Assembly: GCA_032622095.1 (NCBI GenBank)
Contig: CP136069.1
Span: 29,826,342-29,890,341, forward strand
Source of the DNA: Siphonodentalium dalli
Lineage: Eukaryota > Mollusca > Scaphopoda > Gadilida > Siphonodentaliidae
DNA: 64,000 nucleotides
Direction of reading: 5' to 3'
Shown here one piece after another: positions 33,331 to 45,270 of this stretch (positions within the stretch are counted from its first letter, which is position 1; every line of letters begins with the position of its first letter). A model generated the notes under the pieces. That model worked only from the letters and a program-made list of their open reading frames with translations, did no database searches and was not told the origin of the DNA. Both the position numbers and the translations under genes were made by a program.

Positions 33331-34344
33331 AGGGCAGCATGTTGCTCTGTTCGCTTGGTATATATTTTAATATTGCGGAAGTCCACAAATGTGGGTGAAA
33401 TGTCGCCGATAGCAGCGGTCTTACCGAGTAATCAAGGGCGGTAAACCCTGCATGGAGTTTGATATTACTTACGGATATTTTGTGTGGATTTTCGCGACGC
33501 CTGCATGTGTGTGATGCGAATGGTGATGGTTTCAAGTTATTTTAATATATGTATTGTCCATAAAGCGAAAACTTGGCGTAGGGAATTCTGAATTATTTGG
33601 CATCAAATCAGATAGCATCTTTAAATGTTGACGTGGTACAGCGCGGTGTCGACATCTCTATACTTCGGTTAACAACTAACCGCGATTAGTCAAATTATTA
33701 TCTTCCCCGAAGAACTTATGCACTTGTTTATTCAACTTATAAACTTGGATAATTAACAAATTGATTGGCCACCTTTATTGATTTGGTTTATACAGTTAAC
33801 CGATTAAATTACACCAGTAATAAAAAAAATACTGTACTGATTAATCGGCAAACAGGTAGCTACAGTACCTCTATTAATCAAGTCTCCGTCAGCGTGTCCA
33901 AATTAAAATTTCCAACTACGGCCTCTTAAACCGAACCGAATTCCTGGGCCAAACCACTTTACTCCTTGTGTTACTTAGCTTAACCAAACCAATATGCATC
34001 AACGGATTCATTCTGAGTGGGGTTAGCAAATTGTCAGTTCCATGTCACCCAGCGTTATCAGACCTCACGCATACCCCCCCCCCCCCCCCCCCGCTGTTGG
34101 TAAAAAGTTTGGTCTGAAATGGCCGTGAATTGGAAATGTTCTAACCTTTATTACGCCACAAGGTGGTGTAAGCTGTTTTGCAGTTTTTCATGTTCGAGTG
34201 GACGATCGATAATCCACTGGGCGAATGTATTATGGTTAGGTATTTTTTCGTACTTGAGTATAAACCGTACCGATAGAGTCACGATAGTCCAACACAGATT
34301 AGCACATGTGTTTACGTCACCGGTGTAATTGTGGGGAAATGTTT
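33331..34344. other. No gene seen
   Basis: Contains an 18-base C homopolymer near 34075-34092. Flanking text (aaatttccaactac; ttggtctgaaatggccgtga) resembles the interior of the hAT element at 28182-29305, so an old relative is likely. Confidence 0.4.
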
Positions 34345-35170
34345 CTATTATGAAGGTTCGCTATCCCGAAGGTCCACTATTCCGAAGGTTCTCTATTCTG
34401 AATATTTGCTATTTCGAAGGTTCACTATTCCGAACATTCGCTATTCCGAAGGTTCTCTATTCCCAAGGTTTTTGTTATTTTTAGGTTAATTCTATATTCT
34501 AAAGTATTGAGAGGGTTCATTATCACGAAGATTCTTTTTATGGAGTGTGCGCTCACATCCGAACTGATCCTGCGCGCATACCGATACAGATACAGGAGGA
34601 AATAACTTAGAATATTACATGTGATTTTGTTTTGTTTTCGCGGGTTTTCTTGAGATTCAATGTGATTACGTGGGCCCATACCTTTGAATCTTGGCATATA
34701 ATATGAATGTTGTGGTATATATGGACCCTCCTGCATTGGGACATGACACAGGTACAGTTGACTTAAGTGCTGTTCTGTGCGGGCTCCAATTTGGGGTACA
34801 ATATTTTAATTTTAAATTTAGAATTTTATGGGCCCATACCTTTGAACTCTGGGCATATAATATGAATATTGGGGGGGGGGCATGTCTCTATTCCGATGGT
34901 TCACTATTCCGAAGGTCCACTGTTCCGAAATTTCTCTGAATGTTTGCTATTCCGAAGGTTCACCAATACGAAGGTTCGTTATTCCGAAGGATCTTTATTC
35001 CGAAGGTTTTTGTTATTTTAAGGTTAATTCAATATTCTAAAGTACTGAGAGGGTTCATTATCACGAAGATTCTTTTTATGAAGGAAATAACTTAAAACAT
35101 TAAATGTGATTTTGTTTTGTTTTCGCGGGTTTTCTTGAGTTTAATGTCATTACGTATGACCTTATTTCTC
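34345..35170 (+). repeat. ctattccgaaggtt short-repeat blocks within a 530-bp duplication
   Basis: Two blocks (34350-34470 and 34888-35010) contain units of 16-19 bp such as ctattccgaaggttcg. Each block is followed by the same sequence (gagggttcattatcacgaag then attctttttatg), and the spacer motif cccatacctttgaa..ctgg/ttgggcatataatatgaat is also repeated (34676 and 34831). The whole unit is duplicated at about 530 bp. Confidence 0.85.
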
Positions 35171-35599
35171 ATTACATACTCACGCCAAGCACCCCACACA
35201 ATTGCTATGTTTCCATGCGATTTAATGTCATTACGTGTGACCTAATATCTCAATAATCTGAGGCAAGAGTACGCCTGCTAAAGGCGAATTATAACAGTGG
35301 GGCTATAACGCTCAATGAATACTGGAGGCTATAACAAACTGCGCAGCAGAATATCGCTGAATAGACGAGTATGAGATGAGCCTAACTGCAATTGTGACTT
35401 TATTTAAAGCTCCACTTAATTTTCGAGTCATTGATTTGTTATAGTATATACGGTTTTAATAACAATTTATGCCATAAAATTTGAATAAAATACTATAATC
35501 GTCACCATTTGAAACGCAGAATACTTCTATCTCCTAGTTTGAAACACCTTTAAAAAACCGCGACAAGTCGTGCGTCGTATATCTAGCAATTAGCAACTA
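35171..35599. other. No gene seen
   Basis: AT-rich sequence with no recognisable feature. Confidence 0.4.
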
Positions 35600-36175
35600 A
35601 CATGTCCTCTTCGAATTTCCATAGATTTCAACGTAATTTGATACTTGGGGTATTTGTGTCCGGGAAGTGTTTTGGACGGGTCAAATCGTGACCCCGACCT
35701 GATCTTAACCTTTAAAACTGTCAATGCAATGTCAATTTGGGTAAAACGGACGAATTTCGGCGAAATTTGATACCTAGGGCTACTTTTGTCCGGGGAGTGT
35801 TTTGAACGAGTCAAATCGTGACCTCGGCGTGACCTTGACCTTCAATGTGGTCAATCAAAGGTCAAATCGGGTAAAACGGATGGATTTCGACGAAATTTTT
35901 GTTGGGGGAGTGTTTTGGACGGGTCAAATCATGACTCCGACCTTACCTTGACCTTCAAAATTGTTAATTAAAGGTCAAGTGGGGTAAAACGGACGGATTT
36001 CGACGGAATTTGATACCTATGGGTATTTTTCTCCGGGGTGGGTGTGTTTTGGACGGGTCAAATCATGACCCATGACCTGACCTTGACTTTCGAAATAGTC
36101 AATTCAAGGTCAAATCGCGCCTTTTGCCGGAAATCAGATGGGAAACAGCCCGGATGAAGGCGGGCCCATCAGCTT
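35600..36175 (-). mobile_element. Tandem-core element, reversed copy of the 17935 family
   Basis: Four core units anchored on gtccgggaagtgttttggac and variants at about 35660, 35795, 35910 and 36030, each with gggtcaaatc.tgac and ccttgaccttcaa. The right end in reverse complement starts agctgatgggcccgccttca, corresponding to agctggtggaccctacttcg at 17935. Confidence 0.7.
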
Positions 36176-36530
36176 GTGTAATAAAGAAGACAGTTTGAAG
36201 AATGTAATGTATAACACAAGAAACGGGAAAACTTGAAATATGGAAGTATGCAAATTTCCCACATAAAATTTGAAAGCTAATTTATAGTATAATTATATTA
36301 TAATTTATATTTATGGCTAATAATATGATATTGGTGGCGTTACCATTTCTGACTATGGTTTTCTTGTAGAGGGATGTCGTGTTGTGAATTTCCAACCGTT
36401 GGAAATGTTTGTGGTACCAGTTGAAAATTTACAACACAAGGTGTGGACATTGAATTTCGTGAATATTGGGCTTTGGTCTGGTTTTAGGGGTGCAGTTGAA
36501 ATTTCAAGGTGGACACCCTGCCATATGGAG
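36176..36530. mobile_element. Dispersed repeat end and hAT-like interior
   Basis: Bases 36300-36368 match 37690-37765 (ttatatttatggctaataat, ggtggcgttaccatttctga, ctatggttttcttgt), the reverse complement of the motif near 45-80. Bases 36370-36549 resemble the right part of the hAT element at 28182-29305 and end at GCCACGTCACTG. Confidence 0.5.
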
Positions 36531-36531
36531 A

Positions 36532-36716
36532 TTATCTAGCCACGTCACTGAATATATCATTACGGAACATTGTATTAACAAAGAAATATATTTGCAGCAT
36601 TGTTTGTTCACTGTTCTCTGAACACGCGGCACGCCAGAGCATCAAACGGTTTTGCAGTGGTGTAATATGATCTCTACGTGCGTAACCAGAGTATTTATTC
36701 CACACCCATTGACGTG
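36532..36716 (-). pseudogene. Possible LINE-derived fragment
   Basis: Reverse-strand frame WVWNKYSGYARRDHITPLQN followed by RLMLWRAACSENSEQ. See the entry at 6232 for the recurring R.DHI.P pattern. No other domain is seen. Confidence 0.3.
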
Positions 36717-36978
36717 AGTCACATGTATTCAACGGAATCCCAGCCATTGAATACATATTAGTGTATACCTCTAGTGGAATACAAGCCGGAACTATTCTCG
36801 TTGACGTTGTCGCCAAGAAAGATGACGTACATTACGTCGATCGTCCGCTTCCGATGATCCCCCCCCCCATAATTACTGGTTATTTGTCAGACTTAAATCA
36901 CAATAAAGGTAGCTATAGTTACAATGAAGGTGACATTCATGGATTCAACTTATCTGACTGAATGGTGTAGAATAAATA

Positions 36979-37139
36979 CAGAACACAACTTGCATCATAA
37001 TCTCGAATCTTTTATCGAACTCGTTGCGGACGGCGCAAAGTTATATTTCGCTCGAGCTACGCTCTCGCGAAATATATCCTTGCGCCATCCGCAACTCATG
37101 CGATAAAAGATTCTCGATTAAGATGCGCGTTGTGTTCTG
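36979..37139. mobile_element. 161-bp hairpin MITE
   Basis: Left arm from cagaacacaacttgcatc through cgaatcttttatcgaactcg and ttgcggacggcgcaa; right arm is its reverse complement with a few mismatches, ending gttgtgttctg. The loop is only a few bases (gagctacgctc). Almost the whole sequence can form one stem. Confidence 0.85.
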
Positions 37140-38285
37140 TCTATATATTTAACGCCACCTGTGTATACTGTTGGGCAAATAGTAGAAACCTGTGGGGACT
37201 TTATAAATAGATAATTGTTTTTTCCGGTTATTTTGGGACGCGTTAAAGTTGTACTGCCACCCCGAGGCCGGTAAAAGCTGTAGTTGGAATGTCCAAGTTC
37301 GTGAAAGTTCTATTGACTATGGCGATGATTTGAGAAGCTTTATTGTTTTAGGATATTGTAGAAAGGTTAATTTGGCCGTGTCAAATTGAGGTATAGCGAT
37401 GGGATATCTCGCAGGACAACATTTCGGGTTTTCATGGGGTGTGTATTCGCTGGATGTCTTAAAATTGCACGATGTAACAATTATGACCGCGTTAATTGCG
37501 TTCGATGTTTAGGTATGAACAATGGCTGGGCCATGCACACTTGAAGATTTTATGGCGGGAACCCATTTTTTTATCCGCATTTAGAAGCTTTCTGGTTTGG
37601 TAAATGAAAAACCTGCAGTAAAAAGCCGTAGTTGTTTGTAATAATTTGAAGGATTAGTTGTTTTAACGGAATTCTGAGGCATTCATGTAACCAATATATT
37701 TTATATTATTATTTATATTTATGGCTAATAATATGATCTTGGTGGCGTTACCATTTCTGACTATGGTTTTCTTGTTATGACATGATACAATGATACACCT
37801 CAGCTGATCAGCGCGCAGCAATCCTTCTATTGACTGTTGCATGATTGTTGTGTCTATCCGTCTAAACCAGTTTTATGTAAATTGTGTGTGACTCGATGCT
37901 AGGGATCTTTACGAAATGGAATGGGGTTGAATGTTATAAAGGGGTCAGGTGTGTTGACGACTAAATGCATCTCAAAATACAAGTTTCAAGTTTAATAATT
38001 CATTCTATCGCTGGTCACATTTGTGATAAGAGAGTATACACAGCAATCAAGTGATGCATTAATACGTAATTGAATGTATATATAATTGAATGTATATATT
38101 CAGCTTACTATGACCACCCACTGATGAACTCCCGGTCATTGCACATTTATAGACTATCAATGTTTGAGGTGGTTATAATTTCGCCGTCGCTTTCTTAATA
38201 AATATCGCGAGATTTTTAACCGTTTCTTCGTCGTGTGTATTGCATAACTTAATCAACTTTGATATGGTCGGGTCGTTATAGAAAT
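37140..38285. other. No gene seen
   Basis: AT-rich, with the dispersed repeat end at 37690-37765 and no supportable gene. Confidence 0.4.
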
Positions 38286-38290
38286 ATCAA

Positions 38291-38781
38291 TCAATATATT
38301 TTTTCTCTTAATTCTTTAAGAATTTCACATGTGAGAACAAAATGGCATTCATCACCAATACCTTGTTCACAAAGGGAACAGACTCGCTGAGAGTGACTTA
38401 TGTTATTCCACGATCCGGTTTCTATCGCTAACTTATGATTTCTGGTTCTGAATTTCATCAATATTGTTACACTACTGATACATGGAAGTGACAAGGTCTA
38501 ATAAAATCGAACCTGATCTGATTGTAGAAAATACATTTAGTAGAGGATCGTATATTTCCCATCCATTGCTGTACATAAAGGTCATGTATCTTCCTCTTAC
38601 AAGCTTCGTAAAACCAACTAATGTTTTGTACATATTGATACGTCCATATTTCCATCATGCCAAGTTCACATAGCGTCGTTTTCACATAGTCAATCAAAGG
38701 GCATTCGATTTGGTTAGAACCATGAAGATCATACATCATACTATGGATGTGGTTAATACAATTGTGGAATTTGTTTACCAC
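38291..38781 (-). pseudogene. LINE ORF2 C-terminal fragment with zinc finger
   Basis: Two reverse-strand frames join across a frameshift near 38480. The first (38467-38781) has CPLIDYVKTTLCELGMMEIW and a helical region. The second (38291-38494) has KFRTRNHKLAIETGSWNN and the finger CSLCEQGIGDECHFVLTC, a complete C..C......DE.H....C pattern as in jockey/CR1-like LINE C termini. The polymerase core is absent. It is closely related in layout to the tail at 21073-21552. Confidence 0.75.
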
Positions 38782-39156
38782 GTTCGTGTGCTAAATCATA
38801 CCATTAATTTCTACTCTGGCTACGCCCGTAATGATCATATTCCACCCATTTAACACATGGGGACGTGTTGTTGTTCTAACACACTGTGGGGTCCTAACAG
38901 CGATACAGGCGATATTCACTGGTAATCACAACTGCACCAGCTCACTGGTTGAAAAGAATCATTATGCCCAATTATTTGAATAATCTCCCGGACAATCGTT
39001 AACTAACAGACTAGCACACCATTCACACGTGTCTATAGACATTAAATAACGATAAAGGTAATTAAACAATTACCGTTGTACCAAGCCCAACATGACTAAC
39101 GCGTCCTCAAAATCCATTTCGGAATTCGCGCAGAAATAAAAAACGTACCCAAAACA
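38782..39156. other. No gene seen
   Basis: 38802-38850 carries, on the plus strand, the YSGYARNDHIPPI scrap discussed at 6232. The remainder is unremarkable. Confidence 0.35.
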
Positions 39157-39798
39157 AGATATCTCCATTGCACCGGAGACATGTATATAATGTGTATATA
39201 TCTTCATATCCTTATATCCCCATTGCACCGGAGACATGTATATAATGTGTATATATCTTCATATCCTTATATCCCCATTGCACCGGAGACATGTATATAA
39301 TGTGTATATATCTTCATATCCTTATATCCCCATTGCACCGGAGACATGTATATAATGTGTATATATCTTCATATCCTTATATCCCCATTGCACCGGAGAC
39401 ATGTATATAATGTGTATATATCTTCATATCCTTATATCCCCATTGCACCGGAGACATGTATATAATGTGTATATATCTTCATATCCTTATATCCCCATTG
39501 CACCGGAGACATGTATATAATGTGTATATATCTTCATATCCTTATATCCCCATTGCACCGGAGACATGTATATAATGTGTATATATCTTCATATCCTTAT
39601 ATCCCCATTGCACCGGAGACATGTATATAATGTGTATATATCTTCATATCCTTATATCTCCATTGCACCGGAGACATGTATATAATGTGTATATATCTTC
39701 ATATCCTTATATCTCCATTGCACCGGAGACATGTATATAATGTATATATCTTCTATCCTTTTGACATGTATATAATGTATATATCTTCTATCCTTTTG
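39157..39798 (+). repeat. 55-bp minisatellite, about 11 near-identical units
   Basis: The unit contains ccattgcaccggagacatgt, atataatgtgtatatatctt and catatcctta. Starts of catgtatata fall every 55 bp from 39180 to 39730, and two shortened units of about 36 bp follow. Internal units are identical except for a c/t at one position, so amplification is recent or homogenised. Confidence 0.97.
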
Positions 39799-39859
39799 TA
39801 AATATCATTCTGTATTTCTCAATATTCATTTGTAATTATGAGAATAAGGCATCCAAAAA

Positions 39860-40560
39860 AAAAGGTGTATTGACCACACAACGGGGCGGAGGTGTAAATT
39901 GAACCGAGGAGTGTCATGGGATAGGAGTCGTCGACCCCAAATTGATCCGAGGAGCCGTTGACCCCAGACGACATCAACGGGCACTAATATTTTTTTTGTT
40001 AATTAAATAATTAAGCATATACCCAAAAGCGTTGGACCCTGGTCGCTGGAAAGTGGTATACAGTGCTAAATTGATATATGTGTACTATTTAAGGCCGTTG
40101 ACCCTAAAGGGGAACTTAAATTCGATTATCATATATGAGAAACAAAGAGCGTTTCTTATCAGCTTAAGACGATGTGTAGGGAAATTGTATAATTATATCA
40201 CATGTCTAGGGGAATATCATGAGATATGCGTCTTTGTCCTCAGATGACTTAAAAGTGAACTAATTAATTATATTAACATAGTTGATCATTGAAGAGCGTT
40301 TATGTGGAAAAAAATGCACACAAAAGTAATTCGACACGTGGTGTGTCATGGGATAGCTGCCGTTGACATTCGATGACTTACCGATGTACTAATAATTAGC
40401 AACAAAGAGAATTTATTATCAATTTAAAAGATAGAGCTAAATTTATCCGGAGAGTGTCATGCAGTAGATGGTGATTACATCAGGTGACTAAGAATTAATT
40501 TAAATGATTTGACGGGACACTAATGATTTAATAAAAATATTCGACTTTCGGCCTAAATCA
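39860..40560 (+). repeat. Decayed tandem repeat
   Basis: Recurring gaggagtgtcatgggatag, gccgttgaccc(c/t)a, ..gatgacttaaaagtgaact and caaagagcgtttcttatcag suggest three or four degenerate units of 130-250 bp. The frame at 40032-40247 lies inside and shows no domain. Confidence 0.5.
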
Positions 40561-40975
40561 ACATAATTGATATAAGATACTGGTTGAAAAAAACTATCAG
40601 AACATGTTGAACCTATGTTTGGTCTGACATTTCTAACTAATGCTACCTGAGGCATAAAATGTACAACCAACCGACATAATTGTAAGCGACCATCTGACCA
40701 ATAAATCTTTCATTTTTGCTGTTGGTTTTCGTTCGCATTGCAGTATATATGCTATATTGTTTGACTATGCATGTTATTTGAAAATTACGAACTACAATTT
40801 GTAAAATAAGAATCAAATAGCAAGATAAAAATTGAACTATTGAATTATATACGGATAAACAGTAAACTTTATAAGAACAAGAGCAACGCCAAGCGTGGGC
40901 CAAAGCCCCCCCCCCCCGACTGTATTCTCAATGTTGGCTATATTTAGAGAGAACGTCAAGTAATAGTGGGACATT
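40561..40975. other. No gene seen
   Basis: AT-rich; a C homopolymer lies near 40907-40917. Confidence 0.4.
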
Positions 40976-41690
40976 TCTCTCAGTTTAACCCCGGGTCATA
41001 ACTCTGGCAAAGGGCCATAACTCTGAAAAAAAGTTGCAGACAAAACCTGCACTACGAATGACGGACAGGGGTCTCCACTGTATACCCCTGAATCATCAAT
41101 TCACAAATGTCCAAGTCAAACAAGGGTCGCAACTCTGGTAAAAAACTAATTGACGAAAACAGTGGTATGTCGGTATCCTTTGCACCAACCTGTGCTATCG
41201 CTATGCCAAAGGACAACGAAATCCGATAATTAACATCTAAGTTACGAGCTGAAATATTCTTTTGGACACAAATTTCACAAATTTCCAAATCAAACAAGGG
41301 GAGAAAAATGTCTCTGGTTAAAAAAACGTAAATGACGAAACCCTTGGTATCTGGATATCCCCTACCCAAACTGTGCTATCACCATGTCAACGGACAACAA
41401 AATTCAACAATAAAGACTTCCACGCGTTGATGCGTTTTACACTAAGTCCAACAAAGGGCCATAACCCTGGGGTGCGGACAAAACCTGCACTATGTGGAAA
41501 TCCTTCCCACAATATCGGCATACCAAAGGAAATCCAAATTGGACTATCGATACTTGAGCTGTTATGTGAAAATGATTGTTACGGACCGACGGACGCGTCG
41601 ACAGACGGAGGGAATGACGGCTAGACGTAGTCTCCACTATATACCACAGAATCCTCCCTCCGAGGGTCGGGGGCATAATAAATGGCAAGA
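40976..41690 (+). mobile_element. Tandem-core element with gggccataact units
   Basis: Core phrases gggccataactctg, aaacctgcactatg, ccaagtcaaacaagggtcgc and ..gctatcgctatgcc/accatgtcaacggacaacaa recur three times at roughly 190-210 bp. They are followed by a gacggacg..gacagacggag tract at 41583-41612 and a gagggtcgggggcataata end. Cores plus tetranucleotide tract plus GC-rich end match the layout of the other pearl-like elements. Confidence 0.6.
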
Positions 41691-42715
41691 TCAATATAAA
41701 AATATACAATGAAAATTGAATAATTGCACCAAGGTGTAGACGCACGATTTGCATACATCCAGCCAAAATGGCAAGAGATTTTAAACGAAGAATTTCTCTG
41801 GATCTATCTGGCGAAAAATTGTGAAGTTCACATATCATCGTCTTCATTGTATATGTAATCTGAGCAATGATTACGAAACGACAAAACATTTGAATTTAAT
41901 ACAATTGAGATGTTGAAAATGTTATTTTCTTGTTATTCCCTTTCGGTACCAAGAACTGCTAGAATAATTAATAATTTAACAACTAGCTTATTACCGTGGA
42001 TCTATGCGAGGAAGCTTCATTCGTGTCATAATGTTGAGTTAGATTTTCAATTGCATAATATAGCATCATACCCCCATATATTATAATGAAAAATAAAGCA
42101 GTCACAAATATTCCACCCCAATGAAAACAAATGTTGATATGCAGTGTGGTCCACTCACACAGGGGCCAATCAACTGGAATTGGGCCACAGCATAATGAGA
42201 TATGGTGGTCAGCTTTATCTTGGTTGTGAACCCACGGCACAGAACTCAGCTCACCCCAATTATTCATTGATCAAAAGGTATGACATGGAAATTCTCAAAT
42301 ATAGAAAATTATGTATGGGTGGTTGCCTTTCTAAATGAAAATAATCATCACTACATTTCACGAATCTGGAATAATTAAGTCTCCTCTCATTATCCGCAGA
42401 TATGATATCATTAAGATATGAACTCCACTTTAAAAAAAAATATATTTTACAGAAGTTTTTAGTAACTGAAAACAGTGAAATTTATACGTTTTCTTTCATA
42501 CCATAAAAGTAAATTAATGACACAGTACCCAAATGGGTCGATTATTCTTAAATAATGTGTTACAGTAATTTCTTGTACGAAATTTGACAAATAAATTCCT
42601 GACAAATTTTGAGAAATTCCATTTTGAAATACCAGGAAGTTTGGGCAAAACGTGCATCTGACCCTTAATAGTTGGAAAATTGCTAGTTTCAGGAATGACT
42701 AATTATTGTAGTTAC
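41691..42715. other. No gene seen
   Basis: No credible coding region or boundary. Frames up to 150 codons on the reverse strand overlap the repeat element and lack domains. Confidence 0.35.
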
Positions 42716-42766
42716 CTTTCCAATGTTTCGATTCCTAAACTCGAATCTACACCGACGTCTGCGGCA

Positions 42767-43249
42767 CTATGCATGGTTAGGTTCATCAACTAGAGCTGGT
42801 GAGCCATCAATGGATGCAGCACTCACTTCGTTTATCGGAGCGTCAACGTCTTCGTGATCTGCGCTAGTGTGTACGGTGTCGCAGTCGAAGTCGTTCGTCA
42901 GGATATCGGCGAATTCTCCTGGAAATATATCCATGACAGCCTGTGAGATGGCATCCGGCTCCTGTGCTGTTTCGTTATTCGGTCGTTTTTTTCTTTTGGC
43001 GCTGTCAAAGTCTTTCTTGGCTTTAATTTTCATGCGTTTCCAAACACCTTTCAGTTGTTGGAGGGTTCTTTTTATTGTCGTCCCTCTATTGAACTCAGCA
43101 AAAATTAATTTCCATTTGGCGTTTTTGGCATGGTTCACGTTGGTGCCAAGTTGCTTATTCTCAAGCACTTCGATGTATGGCTTCATTATTTCTATAAGTC
43201 GAAGCTTGTCGTCGATGGTGAAATTTTCGTGAACCTTTTTCTGAGCCAT
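42767..43249 (-). CDS. Myb/SANT-like DNA-binding protein, N-terminal exon
   Basis: A 160-residue frame with ATG in good context (aacatcATGGC). Residues about 8-90 (NFTIDDKLRLIEIMKPYIEV, WKLIFAEFN, TLQQLKGVWKRMKIKAKKD) form the three-helix Myb/SANT-like domain with spaced tryptophans typical of zeste/MSANTD-type proteins and of the DNA-binding partner of Harbinger transposases. A basic KRKKR follows, then an acidic, Ser/Ala-rich tail. The frame stops at TAG (42767), but in another frame the sequence stays open to a donor-like AAAG|GTAACT near 42716, so a one-base frameshift or read error near 42770 may have cut a longer exon. The usual C-terminal coiled coil is absent here; a matching exon is at 22309. 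A host gene is possible. Confidence 0.65.
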   Translation of the reverse strand: MAQKKVHENFTIDDKLRLIEIMKPYIEVLENKQLGTNVNHAKNAKWKLIFAEFNRGTTIKRTLQQLKGVWKRMKIKAKKDFDSAKRKKRPNNETAQEPDAISQAVMDIFPGEFADILTNDFDCDTVHTSADHEDVDAPINEVSAASIDGSPALVDEPNHA

Positions 43250-43380
43250 GATGTTAGATAATAACTAACCGCTATACAGTAGTCCGTGAATTCGTCATGA
43301 TTTCACATCAGGCACGGGTTATTCGCCTGATTAGGAGATTATAGATAGTGAAAACCGGGCGCGTCGCCCAAAAATGCATT

Positions 43381-43740
43381 GACAAGTGTCCACTTTTCGA
43401 AGGCTTTTGATTCTGTGCGGAGAGTCGGGCTCTGGAGTAAACTTATTGCATATGGTATCAATGAAAACACTTAAATGTTATCCAGTCACTTTATAAACAC
43501 CTCAAACTGTGCGTTGGCGTGAACGATGAAGACGCAGGTTTCTTCTCAAGCCATATTGGCTTAAAACAGGGTGACAATAAATCCCCTCTGCTTTACGCCG
43601 TTCACGTTAATGATTTAGAAAATTATTTGTGTTCTAATGGCTGCAGTGGGATAGCTTTAGATAAGCTTAGTGGAGTGGAAACGGGTATCATGTTAAGGTC
43701 TATTGGATGTGGTGACAATATGAGTGCAAAATGAGTACAT
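43381..43740 (+). pseudogene. LINE reverse transcriptase scrap (palm A/B region)
   Basis: Across two or three frames the sequence reads FSKAFDSV.RVGLWSKLIAYG (palm motif A region, with the first catalytic Asp), then in frame HIGLKQGDNKSPLLYAVHVN followed by DLENYL (motif B region, RQGD..SPLLF pattern). The catalytic YADD box that should follow is missing because similarity ends near 43740. Frameshifts near 43470 and 43500 confirm decay. It is on the plus strand and separate from the other LINE pieces. Confidence 0.72.
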
Positions 43741-44881
43741 TCTATATAGGACCACTGGGGGTATTTTTGGCACATATTTCTAACAGCAGCAAGTGTATAC
43801 AACAATTGGACACAGTAGGACTAAATAACTAACCTTATTTTCCACTTTGGTGACTTTTGATGTGATTGTGTCAGAAAATATGCGACAAATATTCCAAGAC
43901 AGATTTCCAAGTAGTAGAATCCTTAAATCCTGAAAATGAAAGTACTATGATAAAACTCAGAATCTATATCAGGGAGTGTGTTATATAACAGCAGACAAAA
44001 TATAATGAAACATGTTGAAATAAGATATTTATCATTGTTTACTTTTAGCAAATTTCACATTGCTGGAACTACATCAGCATGTAGAAAGTATGGAACACAA
44101 AATAGTAATGATTCTTCAAAGCATTTTGCACTAGATTAGCAGCAAGTGTGTCAGAATTACCTGAAATTATTCATTTGAATGTTAATTATGAGTTTAATGA
44201 TAGATTGTATGCCTCTCTGGCATTAAAGGAACTGATGATGAACAAATGAACTGTATGTGGAAAATATACCATCGGACTAGACTGGTGAACTGGTTACTGC
44301 TAGGGACTTCTTGAAGATGAAATCTGGATAATTCACACGCCAACTGACAGACTTTTTTGTAAGCAAAGTGGGATTAAAATGAATATTAAAATTTACCTAA
44401 TGGTATCTGTGGCACTGTGACATCAGCAGCATTTGGCAGTAATTTAAAACACCATGATGTGTGTTCCACATTAAATAAATAAATAATTTAAATGAATAAA
44501 CATGCAGCAGATCTGAAAAAATCAGAATGATATATAAATGTATAATTACATTTAAGCCGAATGAAAAAAATAAAATTGATAATATATGATGAAAAGTTCA
44601 TAAAGATATATTGTTTTTCTAATTGATACCGGTATGAACATGCTTATACCTCAACAATAATGCTGCCAGTATCACTATATAGCAGAAAGCTGAAGTGCAG
44701 ATTAATTATTATTATTGGATAATTAAATCGAATAATAGCCATAAAGTGACAAGTCAAGTTCAAAAAAGATAATTAAAGACAAGGTAAGAAGGTAAGGATA
44801 CACCTACAGGGATTCATGTTACATAAATATAAATTAAAGGTTAAATCTGAGATGCTAAGAATAAAGAACACAATCTCACCT
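43741..44881. other. No gene seen
   Basis: AT-rich sequence without coding signal or repeat boundary. Confidence 0.4.
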
Positions 44882-44885
44882 TTAA

Positions 44886-45270
44886 CCCTTTCAGTGCCAA
44901 GTCCGATTTTTGTATCAACCCATATACCCTGTGCCAATGCATTCTCTTATATATGCGAGTCGACCATAGGTCGCCTCGCATATATAAGAGAATACATTGG
45001 CCTAACAATTTTTCATCATTTGTTATTATTTTTTACAATTCTTTACAATTTAATAATTATTTCATATATTCTTTAACAGACTTATTTTGTAGGTTTAGTG
45101 CCAGGGAATCTCACGTTTTTCATGGGCATCAAAATTATTACTATGAATACTTGGTGATAGTTTTGAGTTATAACATGCCCCTAAGGTTATATTCATTTTT
45201 AATTATTTTAGGGCCGATTTTACAGACCGTAAATTAGGGCCGATGAGATCGGCCCCTGGCACTGAAAGGG
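44886..45270. mobile_element. TTAA MITE, intact ends, CCCTTTCAGTGCCA
   Basis: 14-bp perfect terminal inverted repeats CCCTTTCAGTGCCA with TTAA on both sides (44882-44885 and 45271-45274); 385 bp. The palindrome module is at 44933-45001. It is the same family as 22797-23253 in opposite orientation. The right-hand TTAA contains the stop codon of the exon at 45271-45645. Confidence 0.9.

Noticed and set aside
38482-38673. Plus-strand frame over the LINE tail
   Set aside because: Antisense shadow of the reverse-strand LINE C-terminal region.
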